DNA from: Eubacterium ramulus ATCC 29099
GTDB taxonomy: Bacteria; Bacillota; Clostridia; Lachnospirales; Lachnospiraceae
Reading direction: 5' to 3'
DNA: 64,000 nt
Assembly (NCBI RefSeq): GCF_000469345.1
Contig: NZ_KI271135.1
Span: forward strand, 22,642-86,641
Part shown: piece by piece, positions 16,845 through 25,441 of the stretch
Position numbering within the stretch: position 1 is the first letter of the stretch
Layout: each line of letters opens with the position of its first letter
Program-made: the position numbers and the translations under genes
The notes under the pieces: model-generated
What the model saw: only the letters and a program-made list of their open reading frames with translations
Database searches by the model: none
What the model was told of the DNA's origin: nothing

Positions 16845-17996
16845 TTATACACCGAATATTGCCATGAATACTCCGGCTGCGATCGCAGTTCCGATAACTC
16901 CGGCAACATTTGGTCCCATGGCGTGCATCAGCAGGAAATTGGTCGGATCTTCTTCTGCACCAACTTTCTGGGATACACGGGCTGCCATCGGTACTGCGGA
17001 TACACCGGCAGAACCGATCAGCGGATTGATCTTGCCTTTTGTTACAACGCACAGGATCTTACCAAAGATAACACCTGCTGCGGTACCAAATGCAAAGGCT
17101 ACCAGACCAAGTACTACGATCTGAAGTGTTGTCACTTTCAGGAATGCTTCTGCACTTGTGGATGCTCCGACGGAGGTACCAAGCAGGATAACTACAATGT
17201 ACATCAGGGCGTTGGATGCTGTCTCGGACAGCTGTTTTACTACGCCACTCTCACGGAACAGGTTACCAAGCATCAGCATACCTACCAATGGAGCTGTGGT
17301 CGGAAGCACCAGACACACAATAATGGTAACAACGATTGGGAAAAGGATTGCTTCCAGTTTGGAAACTTCACGAAGCTGTCCCATACGGATGGAACGCTCT
17401 TTTTTAGTTGTTAAAAGTTTCATGATCGGCGGCTGGATGATCGGTACTAATGACATATAGGAATACGCCGCCACGGCGATCGGACCCATCAAGTCATTTT
17501 GATGTAATTTTCCGGCCAGGAAGATGGAAGTCGGTCCATCTGCTCCACCGATGATGGATACTGCTGCAGCTGCTGCATCGGAAAAACCGAATACGATAGC
17601 CAGCAGATATGCGGCAAAAATACCGAACTGTGCGGCTGCTCCCAAGAGAAAACTGATCGGGTTTGCGATCAGCGGACGGAAATCCGTCAATGCGCCGACA
17701 CCAAGGAAAATCAGGGACGGAAGAATGGACCACTCATCCAGTTTGAAGAAGTAGTGCAACAAACCTCCGACACCGTTGCTTGCATTTTCCGGAGAAATCA
17801 TGATATCCGGATAAATATTTACCAGAAGCATACCAAACGCGATCGGTACCAGCAGTAACGGCTCATATCCCTTTTTGATTGCTAAATATAAGAACACACA
17901 GGCAACGGCGATCATCAGATAGTTTCCCCAGGTCAGATTGAAGAACGCGGTCTGATGCACGAGATTGCCCAATGTCTCTGCTATATTACCTGACAT
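16845..17996 (-). CDS. oadB: Na+-translocating decarboxylase beta subunit (OadB/MmdB)
   Basis: Integral membrane subunit that decarboxylates carboxybiotin and moves Na+ outward. The 383-residue protein has about 9-11 hydrophobic helices. The conserved Asp lies in [12 protein letters not shown] (about residue 150), and [13 protein letters not shown] near residue 328 is the second Na+-site motif; both are diagnostic of the family. It overlaps nothing and follows the biotin carrier after 14 bases. It is shorter than enterobacterial OadB at the N-terminus but normal for clostridial forms. Confidence 0.94.
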   Translation of the reverse strand: MSGNIAETLGNLVHQTAFFNLTWGNYLMIAVACVFLYLAIKKGYEPLLLVPIAFGMLLVNIYPDIMISPENASNGVGGLLHYFFKLDEWSILPSLIFLGVGALTDFRPLIANPISFLLGAAAQFGIFAAYLLAIVFGFSDAAAAAVSIIGGADGPTSIFLAGKLHQNDLMGPIAVAAYSYMSLVPIIQPPIMKLLTTKKERSIRMGQLREVSKLEAILFPIVVTIIVCLVLPTTAPLVGMLMLGNLFRESGVVKQLSETASNALMYIVVILLGTSVGASTSAEAFLKVTTLQIVVLGLVAFAFGTAAGVIFGKILCVVTKGKINPLIGSAGVSAVPMAARVSQKVGAEEDPTNFLLMHAMGPNVAGVIGTAIAAGVFMAIFGV

Positions 17997-18010
17997 GTCT
18001 ACCTCCTGTC

Positions 18011-18379
18011 TTATGCGTTCATAGTAGCAAGTACTGCTCCTGATTCTACTGTCTCACCTTTTGCTACATCCACACTGGCAATAGTGCCATCCTGTGGTGC
18101 AACAACTGGTGTCTCCATTTTCATAATTTCAAGTACAACGACAGGATCACCTTTCTTTACGGCTGTGCCCGGTGCTGCTACAACATCAACAACTTTACCT
18201 GCTGCACCTGCAGTAATGGAGATGCTTCCTGCTGCGCCTGCAGCTGCCGGTTTTGCTGCCGGAGCCGGAGCCGGTGCTGCTGCTCTCGGAGCCGGTGCTG
18301 CTGCCGGAGCGCCATTTGTATTTTCTTCTACGGTTACATCATATACGTTTCCGTTTACGGTAATTGTATAATTTTTCAT
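18011..18379 (-). CDS. Biotin carboxyl carrier protein of the Na+ decarboxylase
   Basis: Free-standing 122-residue biotinyl carrier. An N-terminal strand segment ([16 protein letters not shown]) is followed by an Ala/Pro-rich flexible linker (about residues 30-55) and a biotinyl domain with the modified lysine in EIMKMETP. It would shuttle carboxyl groups from either carboxyltransferase to OadB. ATG 18379 is chosen over a start at 18400 because it follows an AAGGAG site. This corresponds to MmdC or the 1.3S subunit of transcarboxylase. Confidence 0.93.
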   Translation of the reverse strand: MKNYTITVNGNVYDVTVEENTNGAPAAAPAPRAAAPAPAPAAKPAAAGAAGSISITAGAAGKVVDVVAAPGTAVKKGDPVVVLEIMKMETPVVAPQDGTIASVDVAKGETVESGAVLATMNA

Positions 18380-18410
18380 TTTTCTATTCTCCTTAAACAA
18401 AATGGTGTGA

Positions 18411-18809
18411 TTAGCGTCTCTTGATCGTACGGACTCTGAAACTGTCTACCGGTACATTCTCACTTGCTGCGATCGCGGCTGCGATAACAGCGACCAGCTC
18501 CAGATCATCCGTTTCCTGTACAGGAGCTGCAACAGCTGGTGCTGTCTTTGGTGCTTCTGCTGCCGGTTCTGCTTTTTTGGCAAATTTTTCCTGGATTACA
18601 GGAATGATCTTGAAACAATAAATGATCAGCGCAATTGCGATCAGCATAACGAATACCGTTCCCATACCAAGGACTGTATTCTGTAATGCATTTGCCAGCC
18701 GGGCTTTTCTGTCTGCTGCCTGCGCAAATACGGTCATTCCCGGAAGCTGTAAAGCCAGAAGTCCGAGACTGCCTGCCGCAATCCCTTTGATATTCTTTCT
18801 CATCTTCAC
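18411..18809 (-). CDS. Na+-translocating decarboxylase gamma/delta-type subunit (OadG family)
   Basis: Small membrane-anchoring subunit of 132 residues that holds the complex together. A signal-like hydrophobic stretch (about residues 10-30) precedes a membrane helix (about 45-70, GTVFVMLIAIALIIYCF), an Ala/Pro/Glu linker, and a C-terminal amphipathic tail (LVAVIAAAIAAS...VRTIKRR) that resembles the MmdD/MmdE tail contacting the carboxyltransferase. It lies between the MmdA-like and biotin-carrier genes. Confidence 0.85.
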   Translation of the reverse strand: MKMRKNIKGIAAGSLGLLALQLPGMTVFAQAADRKARLANALQNTVLGMGTVFVMLIAIALIIYCFKIIPVIQEKFAKKAEPAAEAPKTAPAVAAPVQETDDLELVAVIAAAIAASENVPVDSFRVRTIKRR

Positions 18810-18823
18810 TATCTTCCTTTCTT

Positions 18824-20194
18824 TTACAGCATGGAAAATGCCATGATCAGATGTTTTCTTGTCTGTGCCGGAGCGATGACTGCATCCACGCTGCCTCTTG
18901 CTGCTGCGGAAGTTACGGCATTCTGTTTTCCTTCATAAGCAGCTGCCTGTTTTTCAGTTGCTTTCTCTCCTTCAGCTGCAAATAAGATATTTGCTGCTTT
19001 TTCAGCTTCCATCATACCTACTTTAGCATCATCCCATGCAAATACCATATCGGCATCACTGATGCTTCTTGCGCCCATAGCCACATAAGCACTGCCGTAA
19101 GTATCGCCCATGATCAGGTTTACTTTGCTGTTGAAACCGCCGTTGTGATAAGCTTTTACCAGTTTTGCGATTGCCTGTGGAAGACCTTTTTCTGTCTGCT
19201 CTACTGCCGCAAATCCATCTGCTGCTGTCACAGTCAGAAGCGGAATCTCGCAATCGTTACAGAATGCGACGAAAGCTGCTGCTTTCTCACATCCGTCTAC
19301 CGTAAGACCGTCAGCCAGATCTGCAGTCTTCTCACCTTTTTCATCATAAAGTGCATCGGCATTTGCCACTGCACCAACTAAAATTCCATTTAATGTAAGG
19401 AATCCTGTCACCATCTCCGGTGCGTAATCCGGACGGATCTCCAGGAATTTATCGTCTGCACACTCAGCTAACAATGCACGTGCATCTTTCATGGCACATG
19501 TTTTATCAGAAATGTAACGATTCAGATCATCCTCTCCACAACATCCATATTCTTCATCAATGAGCATTACTACCAGCTCACGGATTTTTGTCAGAACAGC
19601 CTCTTCGCTCTCCAGTACTTCTGCCTGTCCGGAAACTGCCGCCTGATATTTTGCAGAATCAAACTCGCGGGAAAGTTTTTTATTATCCTGAATGGTATGC
19701 GGTGCATTCACATACATCTGTGCTTCTTTTGTCATAAATGCAAAATCACTCATGGCCGGAATCAGTGTCATACCACCTGCACAGTTACCCATTACTGCGC
19801 TGATTTGAAGTACACTGTCCGCATACTCAGCCTGCTTTGCAAGGACACATCCAAAGCTGTCCAGTGCATCTACAGATTCCTGCAGACGAAAACCGCCGCA
19901 GTCTAACAGTCCGATCACCGGAGCTGCTGCCTTATCAGCCATATCATATAATTTTGCAATTTTCTTTGCGTGCATCTCACCCATCGTTCCGTTCAGCACA
20001 TCACGGTTCTGACTATATACATACACCGGATTGCCCTCAATCTGTCCGTATCCTGTGATAACACCATCGGATGGTGCAGACTGGTCATTTACGGTAAAAT
20101 CTGTTGTGCGGGCGGAAACTAATGCGCCAACCTCTACGAAACTACCTTCATCTAACAGACGGTTGATTCGCTCTAACGCTAAACATTCTGCCAT
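18824..20194 (-). CDS. Divergent MmdA/PccB-type carboxyltransferase subunit
   Basis: Crotonase-fold carboxyltransferase of 456 residues, homologous to methylmalonyl-CoA decarboxylase alpha and the 12S subunit of transcarboxylase, which act on acyl-CoA esters. It is about 50 residues shorter than those enzymes. The usual SGGARIQEG motif reads CGGFRLQES and GPCAGGAVYSPA reads GNCAGGMTLIPA, so both oxyanion-hole regions are recognisable but altered. The C-terminal GDTYGSAYVAMGA keeps the second motif. It is the first gene of the operon, with a strong AAGGAGG site. Whether it still uses a CoA ester, has a new substrate, or is structural is unknown. Confidence 0.8.
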   Translation of the reverse strand: MAECLALERINRLLDEGSFVEVGALVSARTTDFTVNDQSAPSDGVITGYGQIEGNPVYVYSQNRDVLNGTMGEMHAKKIAKLYDMADKAAAPVIGLLDCGGFRLQESVDALDSFGCVLAKQAEYADSVLQISAVMGNCAGGMTLIPAMSDFAFMTKEAQMYVNAPHTIQDNKKLSREFDSAKYQAAVSGQAEVLESEEAVLTKIRELVVMLIDEEYGCCGEDDLNRYISDKTCAMKDARALLAECADDKFLEIRPDYAPEMVTGFLTLNGILVGAVANADALYDEKGEKTADLADGLTVDGCEKAAAFVAFCNDCEIPLLTVTAADGFAAVEQTEKGLPQAIAKLVKAYHNGGFNSKVNLIMGDTYGSAYVAMGARSISDADMVFAWDDAKVGMMEAEKAANILFAAEGEKATEKQAAAYEGKQNAVTSAAARGSVDAVIAPAQTRKHLIMAFSML

Positions 20195-20243
20195 ATTGCC
20201 TCATACCTCCTTGAGATTGTTATTTTATTAACATACCAGATTC

Positions 20244-20272
20244 ATTCTACTTCATTTTTTACAAAAATTCAA
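20244..20272 (-). promoter_or_regulatory. Promoter of the Na+ decarboxylase operon
   Basis: TTGAAT (20272-20267) and TAGAAT (20249-20244) on the minus strand with a 17-base spacer; the leader to the first gene is about 43 nt. Confidence 0.65.
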
Positions 20273-20500
20273 GAAAAATGTTCCTGTTTGCCTATACATT
20301 TTTTTGCATTTCCTTGGCATATTCACTTGTATTCTATGCAAAGTATACAAAATACTAAGCAGCATCCTTTTTGATTGTAAAAAATATAATTTTTTTATTA
20401 AACTTGCCTCATCCTCTGTAACTATTAAAACACCAGTTCCACTATTTTGTAAAAATCATTCTTGTTATGAAGATATTCCTTTTCGGAATCAGAAACAGAA

Positions 20501-20533
20501 ATACGCACCATGCCTGCTATACATGGTGCGCAT
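20501..20533 (-). terminator. Possible terminator after ttdB
   Basis: ATACGCACCATG (20501-20512) pairs with CATGGTGCGCAT (20522-20533) with one wobble. The downstream minus-strand sequence is only moderately T-rich (ATTTCTGTTTCT), so termination may be partial. Confidence 0.55.
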
Positions 20534-20612
20534 CCTGTAATTCTATGGAGTACTCAGTTTTGCAACCGAATGGATCTGCTCAGCATAAACACTCTTCTAT
20601 ATGCATAAATTT

Positions 20613-21245
20613 TTATTTGATGAATTTTACTTCCGGATAAATCTTCTGCTTTGCAGCTTCTTTTCTTTCATTATAAATAACTTTCTGTTCTTCGAATAAA
20701 TTGCGTCCGTTTGCATCAATGGATACGATGAGCGGGCCAAATTCTTTGACCTTACAGCACCAGAGTGTTTCCGGCATTCCAAGTTCATCCCAGTGATGCT
20801 CCGCAATATACTGCACTTCGGTAGCAGCCACAACAGCGCAGCCTGCCGGGAATACACAATGAATGGCTCCGAAATCTTTACATGCACGCTCGGTATTCGG
20901 TCCCATGCCACCTTTGCCGACAATCACGCGGACACCGGTCTGCTCGGTAAATTCGTACTCGAATTTTTCCATACGCATGGAAGTAGTCGGTCCAACGGAT
21001 ACCATCTCATAATCATCCTCAGTTCCTTCGATTTTTCTTACAATCGGTCCTGCATGGAAAATTGCTTTGTTTCTGATGTCATATGGAAGCTCTCTGCCAT
21101 ATTCCACCAGTCTGCGGTGTGCCACGTCACGACAGGTCATCAGATCGCCGTCCAGCCATACAATGTCACCGATTTTAATATCTGCCAGATCCTCCTTGCT
21201 TACAGGAGTAACCAATACTTTTTTATCGCCTCTGATTTCAATCAT
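20613..21245 (-). CDS. ttdB: L(+)-tartrate dehydratase beta subunit (TtdB)
   Basis: Beta subunit of the class I fumarase/tartrate dehydratase fold, 210 residues. From memory it follows E. coli TtdB closely along its whole length: [10 protein letters not shown] near residue 40, [12 protein letters not shown] near 62, [11 protein letters not shown] near 84, VGKGGMG near 110, and [20 protein letters not shown] near 160. Fumarase beta subunits share some but not all of these. ATG 21245 follows an AAGGAG site; a GTG at 21266 is a weaker alternative. It lies 84 bases after ttdA. An annotation as fumarate hydratase is the main alternative. Confidence 0.87.
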   Translation of the reverse strand: MIEIRGDKKVLVTPVSKEDLADIKIGDIVWLDGDLMTCRDVAHRRLVEYGRELPYDIRNKAIFHAGPIVRKIEGTEDDYEMVSVGPTTSMRMEKFEYEFTEQTGVRVIVGKGGMGPNTERACKDFGAIHCVFPAGCAVVAATEVQYIAEHHWDELGMPETLWCCKVKEFGPLIVSIDANGRNLFEEQKVIYNERKEAAKQKIYPEVKFIK

Positions 21246-21329
21246 CTTTTTATTCTCCTTTTTCACGAAATATTTGCATAGCTTTCACTTTTCGCCAATC
21301 ATACATCTAGAAAGGAAAGCCGTTACTTT

Positions 21330-22229
21330 TTACTCAAATTTCCAGGTAGAATGTGTATCACAGACTACGTTCAGATCTTTGTCGATCACAATGTGACCAC
21401 GACGGTGTGACCAGCATCCTACGTTTACAGCAACACCGATAGTAGACGGATGACGTGCTGTATTCTCAATATTTACACCCATGACAGAATATTTTCCGCC
21501 CATACCCTGCGGTCCAAGGCCAATAGCATTGATTCCATCCTCTAAAAGCTGCTCCATTTTTGCTGCATTTGCATTGTCATTGTGGGAACCAATCGGTCTC
21601 ATCAGCGCCTTTTTAGAATTTAATGCTGCAGTCTCTACGGAAGTTCCGACACCGACACCAACCAGAAGCGGCGGGCAGGCATTTAATCCATAAGTAGTCA
21701 TCTGATCCAGTACAAAATCGGTGATTCCTTCATACCCTGCACCCGGCATCAGTACCATTGCTTTACCCGGAAGAGTACATCCGCCGCCTGCCATGTAAGC
21801 ATAAATCTCACACTGGTCGTTATTTGGGACAATATCCCACCATACCGTCGGTGTTCCTTTTCCGACATTTTTCTTTGTGTTGTACTCGTCAAACGTCTGT
21901 ACAGAATTGTGGCGAAGTGGTGTGGCAAATGTTGCCTGCACAACCGCATCTGTCAGCAGAGCTTCCAGCTCATTGATGTACGGGAAATTTGTTCCGCATT
22001 TGAGCCAGAACTGAAGGACACCGGTATCCTGACAGCTCGGACGGTCAAGTTCTACTGCCAGTCCCTGATTTTTTGTCATGGTTTCATATAATACTTTCGG
22101 CAGTGCCGCATCTTCTTTGGAGCCAAGCTCCTCTAATTTTGCCACAACATCATCCGGCAGCTTTTTTCCGATATGTCCGACAAAGTCGGCTACCATGTCT
22201 GTTAATCTCTTGATTTCTTTTTCTTTCAT
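21330..22229 (-). CDS. ttdA: L(+)-tartrate dehydratase alpha subunit (TtdA)
   Basis: Iron-sulfur subunit of 299 residues that binds the catalytic [4Fe-4S] cluster and dehydrates L(+)-tartrate to oxaloacetate. Cluster ligands are C66 (RPSCQDTG), C185 (NACPPLL) and C272 (GCWSHRRG). Residues 244-279, including ARHPSTIGVAV, agree closely with E. coli TtdA as I remember it, more than with FumA-type alpha domains. A GGAGGTG site precedes the ATG. It sits between the carrier gene and ttdB. Fumarase is the alternative; the neighbouring LysR, DASS carrier and oxaloacetate decarboxylase favour tartrate. The cluster is oxygen-sensitive, fitting an anaerobe. Confidence 0.88.
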   Translation of the reverse strand: MKEKEIKRLTDMVADFVGHIGKKLPDDVVAKLEELGSKEDAALPKVLYETMTKNQGLAVELDRPSCQDTGVLQFWLKCGTNFPYINELEALLTDAVVQATFATPLRHNSVQTFDEYNTKKNVGKGTPTVWWDIVPNNDQCEIYAYMAGGGCTLPGKAMVLMPGAGYEGITDFVLDQMTTYGLNACPPLLVGVGVGTSVETAALNSKKALMRPIGSHNDNANAAKMEQLLEDGINAIGLGPQGMGGKYSVMGVNIENTARHPSTIGVAVNVGCWSHRRGHIVIDKDLNVVCDTHSTWKFE

Positions 22230-22297
22230 TGAATCGCACCTCCAGCAATTTTTACTTTAAACTTTAATACTAGCTTCGCCGCTTATACAGCAGCTTT

Positions 22298-23566
22298 TTA
22301 ATGATAAAATGGGAATAAAATTGGTAACAAAATCATACATAACGCAAAGGATACAAGGATCAGCGGCAGTCCTGATTTCACGTAATCTTTAAAGCTATAA
22401 CCGCCAAGTCCGACTACCATGGTATTTGCAGGCATTCCGATTGGTGTTGCGTAAGCGCAGGATGCTGCAATTACCGTTGCAATAACCACTGCTCTTGGAT
22501 CTGCCCCAAGGATATCTGACATAGATACCGCAATTGGAACCATCAGCGCTGTGGTTGCTGTGTTTGACATAAAGTTTGTCAGAACACATGACACTACAAA
22601 AATGACAAACAATAACATCATCGGGCTTGGATTTTTTCCAAGGAATCCTACGATTGTGTCCGCGATCATGGTTCCGGCGCCTGAGGTATCCAGTGCATTG
22701 GCAAGCGCCAGGGAACCACCGAAGAGGAGAACTACTTTTAAATCTATGGATTTCAGTGCAGCGCTTCCGGAAATAACACCGGTTAGTACAACTACACAGG
22801 CTCCGATACAGGCAGATACCTGAATTGGAATACCAATCTGTTTTTCAAAGATCATTGCTAAAATAACCGCGATCAGCACTACCAGAGACGTAATCTGTTT
22901 CCACTTTGGCACATGACTGAAATCTGGTTTTGTCTCTGCCACTTCTGCCACACTTTTTGCAGAAGTCTTCGGAAGCAGGCGGTATCCGATGAAAACAAAA
23001 TAAACGATACCTGCCAGAAGCATTGGGATTCCAATCGGCGCATACATAAAAAATCCGGTTTCTTCACCAAGATTCTGCAGGGCATCCACACCCATCAGAT
23101 TTCCCGGTGCTCCGATAATGGAGAGGTTTCCGCCAAGTGCTGCTGCAAATACCAGTGGCATGAGCAGGCGGCTTCTGGAATATCCGGATTCGTCTGCAAT
23201 TCCACAGACAACTGGGATCAATACTGCTGCGGTCCCTGTATTTGACAGGAATCCTGACATGACTCCTACGATCACCATAATGGCAACCATCAGGATTTTT
23301 TCATTTTTTGCAAATCTGGTCACCACCCCACCAATCTTGTTTGCCATGCCGGTTTCAAAAAGTGCCTGTCCTACTACAAACATTCCAACGCACAGAATCA
23401 CGTTGCTGTTTACATATCCGCTGAATGTCTGGGAAGCGTCCAGAACCCCGGTCACATTTAATCCGATTGCTACAATCGTAGCGGTAAGCCCCAGTGGAAT
23501 CTTTTCTAATATAAAGCTGACAATCGCAAATATCAGAAATAAAATTGTTATTGTCGATGCTGACAT
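22298..23566 (-). CDS. SLC13/DASS-type dicarboxylate carrier, probable tartrate transporter
   Basis: Membrane carrier of 422 residues with about 11-12 helices and two inverted repeats. The SNTGTAAVLIPV segment near residue 108 and TNFMSNTATTALMVPIA near 333 are the paired SNT Na+/substrate motifs of the DASS (SLC13, CitT, TtdT) family. Members move di- and tricarboxylates either with Na+ or by exchange, for example tartrate for succinate in E. coli TtdT. It is the first gene of a carrier-ttdA-ttdB operon and is divergent from a LysR gene. The substrate is inferred from context. Confidence 0.87.
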   Translation of the reverse strand: MSASTITILFLIFAIVSFILEKIPLGLTATIVAIGLNVTGVLDASQTFSGYVNSNVILCVGMFVVGQALFETGMANKIGGVVTRFAKNEKILMVAIMVIVGVMSGFLSNTGTAAVLIPVVCGIADESGYSRSRLLMPLVFAAALGGNLSIIGAPGNLMGVDALQNLGEETGFFMYAPIGIPMLLAGIVYFVFIGYRLLPKTSAKSVAEVAETKPDFSHVPKWKQITSLVVLIAVILAMIFEKQIGIPIQVSACIGACVVVLTGVISGSAALKSIDLKVVLLFGGSLALANALDTSGAGTMIADTIVGFLGKNPSPMMLLFVIFVVSCVLTNFMSNTATTALMVPIAVSMSDILGADPRAVVIATVIAASCAYATPIGMPANTMVVGLGGYSFKDYVKSGLPLILVSFALCMILLPILFPFYH

Positions 23567-23623
23567 TTTTCACCCTCCCTGTAAAGAATTGTGAATCGGC
23601 CGTTCTCTTTATTTGATATCTGT

Positions 23624-23652
23624 ATTGTAAATCAGGTATATTCATTTGTCTA
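23624..23652 (-). promoter_or_regulatory. Promoter of the carrier-ttdAB operon
   Basis: TAGACA (23652-23647) and TACAAT (23629-23624) on the minus strand with 17 bases between. The region up to the divergent LysR promoter would hold the LysR binding site; I did not fix a T-N11-A box. Confidence 0.55.
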
Positions 23653-23668
23653 TTTAATGAATTTTAAC

Positions 23669-23696
23669 TTGCCATAAATAAAATTTATAGTATACT
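23669..23696 (+). promoter_or_regulatory. Promoter of the LysR gene
   Basis: TTGCCA (23669-23674) and TATACT (23691-23696) with a 16-base spacer. The -35 boxes of the two divergent promoters are about 17 bases apart, the usual LysR arrangement. Confidence 0.5.
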
Positions 23697-23785
23697 TTAA
23701 GCAAAAGGAAGTTATTGAATTCATCTGATCATTCATCAGTGGTGAATTTATGACGGAAAGCAGCTTCGACGAAAGGAGAATTTTT

Positions 23786-24661
23786 ATGACCTTAAATCAG
23801 TTGAAATATTTTTGTGAAACATGCAGATGCCACAGCATCACCGCTGCTGCAAATCAGCTGTTTGTGACGCAGCCGGCCATTTCACTGGCTATCCGGGAAC
23901 TGGAGGCTGAATTTGGCATCACACTTTTTACACGATTCAACAACCGGCTCACCCTGACGGAAGACGGCGCACTGTTTTATAAGAAAGCTGACTACATTCT
24001 GCAGTACTGCAAAGATATGCAATTTGAATTGAACGGCAGCCGGATTCAGCAAAATCCGATCCACGTCGGCATTCCTCCGGTGCTCAGCAGTTTTTTCTTT
24101 CCGGGACTCATTGATGCTTACCGTTCCAAATATCCAGATGCTCTTGTATCCCTGGAGGAATATGGTTCTGTACGTGCCTGCGATCTGGTTCTGGAAGATA
24201 AACTGGATCTGGCTCTCGTCAATATGGAAATGTATAACATCGACCAGCTGAACAGCCATGTACTTATTCACGACCAGCTTGTGTTCTGTGTATCCCCGGA
24301 ACACCCACTGGCAAATCATACTTCTATCAAAGCTGCTGATCTGGATCATCAGAATGTTATTTTGTTTAATAAAGATTCTGTACAGAATGCCATTTTACGC
24401 ACCCGCTTTGATTTCGGAAATGTCCATCCGAATATTATCATGCAGGGAAACCAGCTCTATACCATGATTAATTTTATTCGCTCCGGGACAGTGGGATGTT
24501 TTCTTTATAGCTGCATTACCGCAGGACTGCCGAAATACAAGGCCATGCCTATGGAGCCGCCAATGAAAACGGATATTGGTATTGTATGGAAAAAAGGACG
24601 CTATCTGACGACGCAGATGCAAAATTTTATTACGTTTGTGAAAAAATATTATGATGCATAA
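23786..24661 (+). CDS. LysR-family regulator, probable activator of the tartrate genes
   Basis: LTTR of 291 residues with an N-terminal helix-turn-helix (SITAAANQLFVTQPAISLAI, residues about 18-37) and a C-terminal periplasmic-binding-like effector domain. ATG 23786 follows an AAAGGAG site; the frame is open upstream to 23750. It is divergent from the carrier-ttdAB operon, the same arrangement as E. coli ttdR with ttdABT, so it probably senses tartrate or a related acid and activates that operon. It ends at a strong terminator. Confidence 0.88.
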   Translation: MTLNQLKYFCETCRCHSITAAANQLFVTQPAISLAIRELEAEFGITLFTRFNNRLTLTEDGALFYKKADYILQYCKDMQFELNGSRIQQNPIHVGIPPVLSSFFFPGLIDAYRSKYPDALVSLEEYGSVRACDLVLEDKLDLALVNMEMYNIDQLNSHVLIHDQLVFCVSPEHPLANHTSIKAADLDHQNVILFNKDSVQNAILRTRFDFGNVHPNIIMQGNQLYTMINFIRSGTVGCFLYSCITAGLPKYKAMPMEPPMKTDIGIVWKKGRYLTTQMQNFITFVKKYYDA

Positions 24662-24665
24662 ATGC

Positions 24666-24725
24666 AAAAAGCTTTCTGACAGAACCTATCATTCAATCAT
24701 GATTTTTCTGGTCAGAAAGCTTTTT
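24666..24725. terminator. Terminator between the LysR gene and apt
   Basis: AAAAAGCTTTCTGAC (24666-24680) pairs perfectly with GTCAGAAAGCTTTTT (24711-24725), loop 30 bases, T-run on both strands. It serves both convergent genes. Confidence 0.85.
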
Positions 24726-24791
24726 TAATTAACGATTTCTCTTGTTTTTATAAGGATAAACTCTGGGCAGAGACTCTCTCTGCCCCCAATC

Positions 24792-25316
24792 TTAGTTACC
24801 CGGATAAGTAATGACAGACTCTACGTCGTAACCTTTCAGTTTCTCACGACCGTTTAATCCAGCCAGCTCCATCAGAAATAATACTTTGACAACTTCTCCG
24901 CCAAGGCTCTCGATCAGTTTGATGGCAGCCTCGATTGTTCCGCCTGTTGCGATCAGATCGTCTACTACGACAACTTTCTGACCCGGTTTGATGGAATCTT
25001 TGTGCATCTCAATCTCAGCAGAACCGTACTCAAGATCATATTTGGCACAAACTGTCTCGCATGGAAGTTTTCCTTTTTTACGAACCGGCACAAAACCTTT
25101 GCCAAATTCATAAGCCAACGGTGCACCAAAGATAAATCCTCTGGATTCTGCTCCAACTACCACATCAAAATCAACGCCATCCAGACGCTCCTTTAATCCG
25201 TCAATCGCAAGTTTCAGTCCGTCCGGATCCTGTAAAACGGTTGTTATATCGCGGAAAATAATGCCCGGTTCCGGAAAATCCGGGATACTTCTCACGTAAT
25301 CTTCTACTTTTTTCAT
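24792..25316 (-). CDS. apt: Adenine phosphoribosyltransferase (Apt)
   Basis: Purine-salvage enzyme that makes AMP from adenine and PRPP. The 174-residue protein has the PRPP-binding motif VVVVDDLIATGGT near residue 120, the flexible-loop segment and the N-terminal IPDFPEPGIIFRD signature. ATG 25316 lies after an AGGAGG site, with a rather long spacer of about 12 bases; the frame is open upstream to 25352. It is monocistronic with its own promoter. Confidence 0.95.
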   Translation of the reverse strand: MKKVEDYVRSIPDFPEPGIIFRDITTVLQDPDGLKLAIDGLKERLDGVDFDVVVGAESRGFIFGAPLAYEFGKGFVPVRKKGKLPCETVCAKYDLEYGSAEIEMHKDSIKPGQKVVVVDDLIATGGTIEAAIKLIESLGGEVVKVLFLMELAGLNGREKLKGYDVESVITYPGN

Positions 25317-25363
25317 AATATGTATAGTTCCTCCTGTTTTATGGATTATCACTCAACCTTATC

Positions 25364-25392
25364 ATTATACATGAAAATCCATAGGATATAAA
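25364..25392 (-). promoter_or_regulatory. Promoter of apt
   Basis: TTTATA (25392-25387) and TATAAT (25369-25364) on the minus strand, 17-base spacer, with a TG just before the -10 box. Confidence 0.6.
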
Positions 25393-25441
25393 GACATTTT
25401 TTCTGTTCTTTGGAAAAACGAACACATCAGAAATTACAATT

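Larger units (their letters stand above)
20195..20612. other. Spacer between the ttd genes and the decarboxylase operon
   Basis: AT-rich 418-base stretch. It contains a ttdB-side hairpin (20501-20533) and the decarboxylase promoter (20244-20272), listed separately. A 78-codon plus-strand frame lacks a ribosome site and is not called. Confidence 0.6.

Noticed and set aside
20304-20540. 78-codon frame between ttdB and the decarboxylase operon
   Set aside because: No ribosome site, runs through a hairpin, AT-driven composition.
20613-22229. Fumarase (FumA/FumB two-subunit type) as the call for the dehydratase
   Set aside because: Possible, but the subunit-specific stretches recalled from E. 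coli TtdA/TtdB and the whole neighbourhood fit tartrate dehydratase better.
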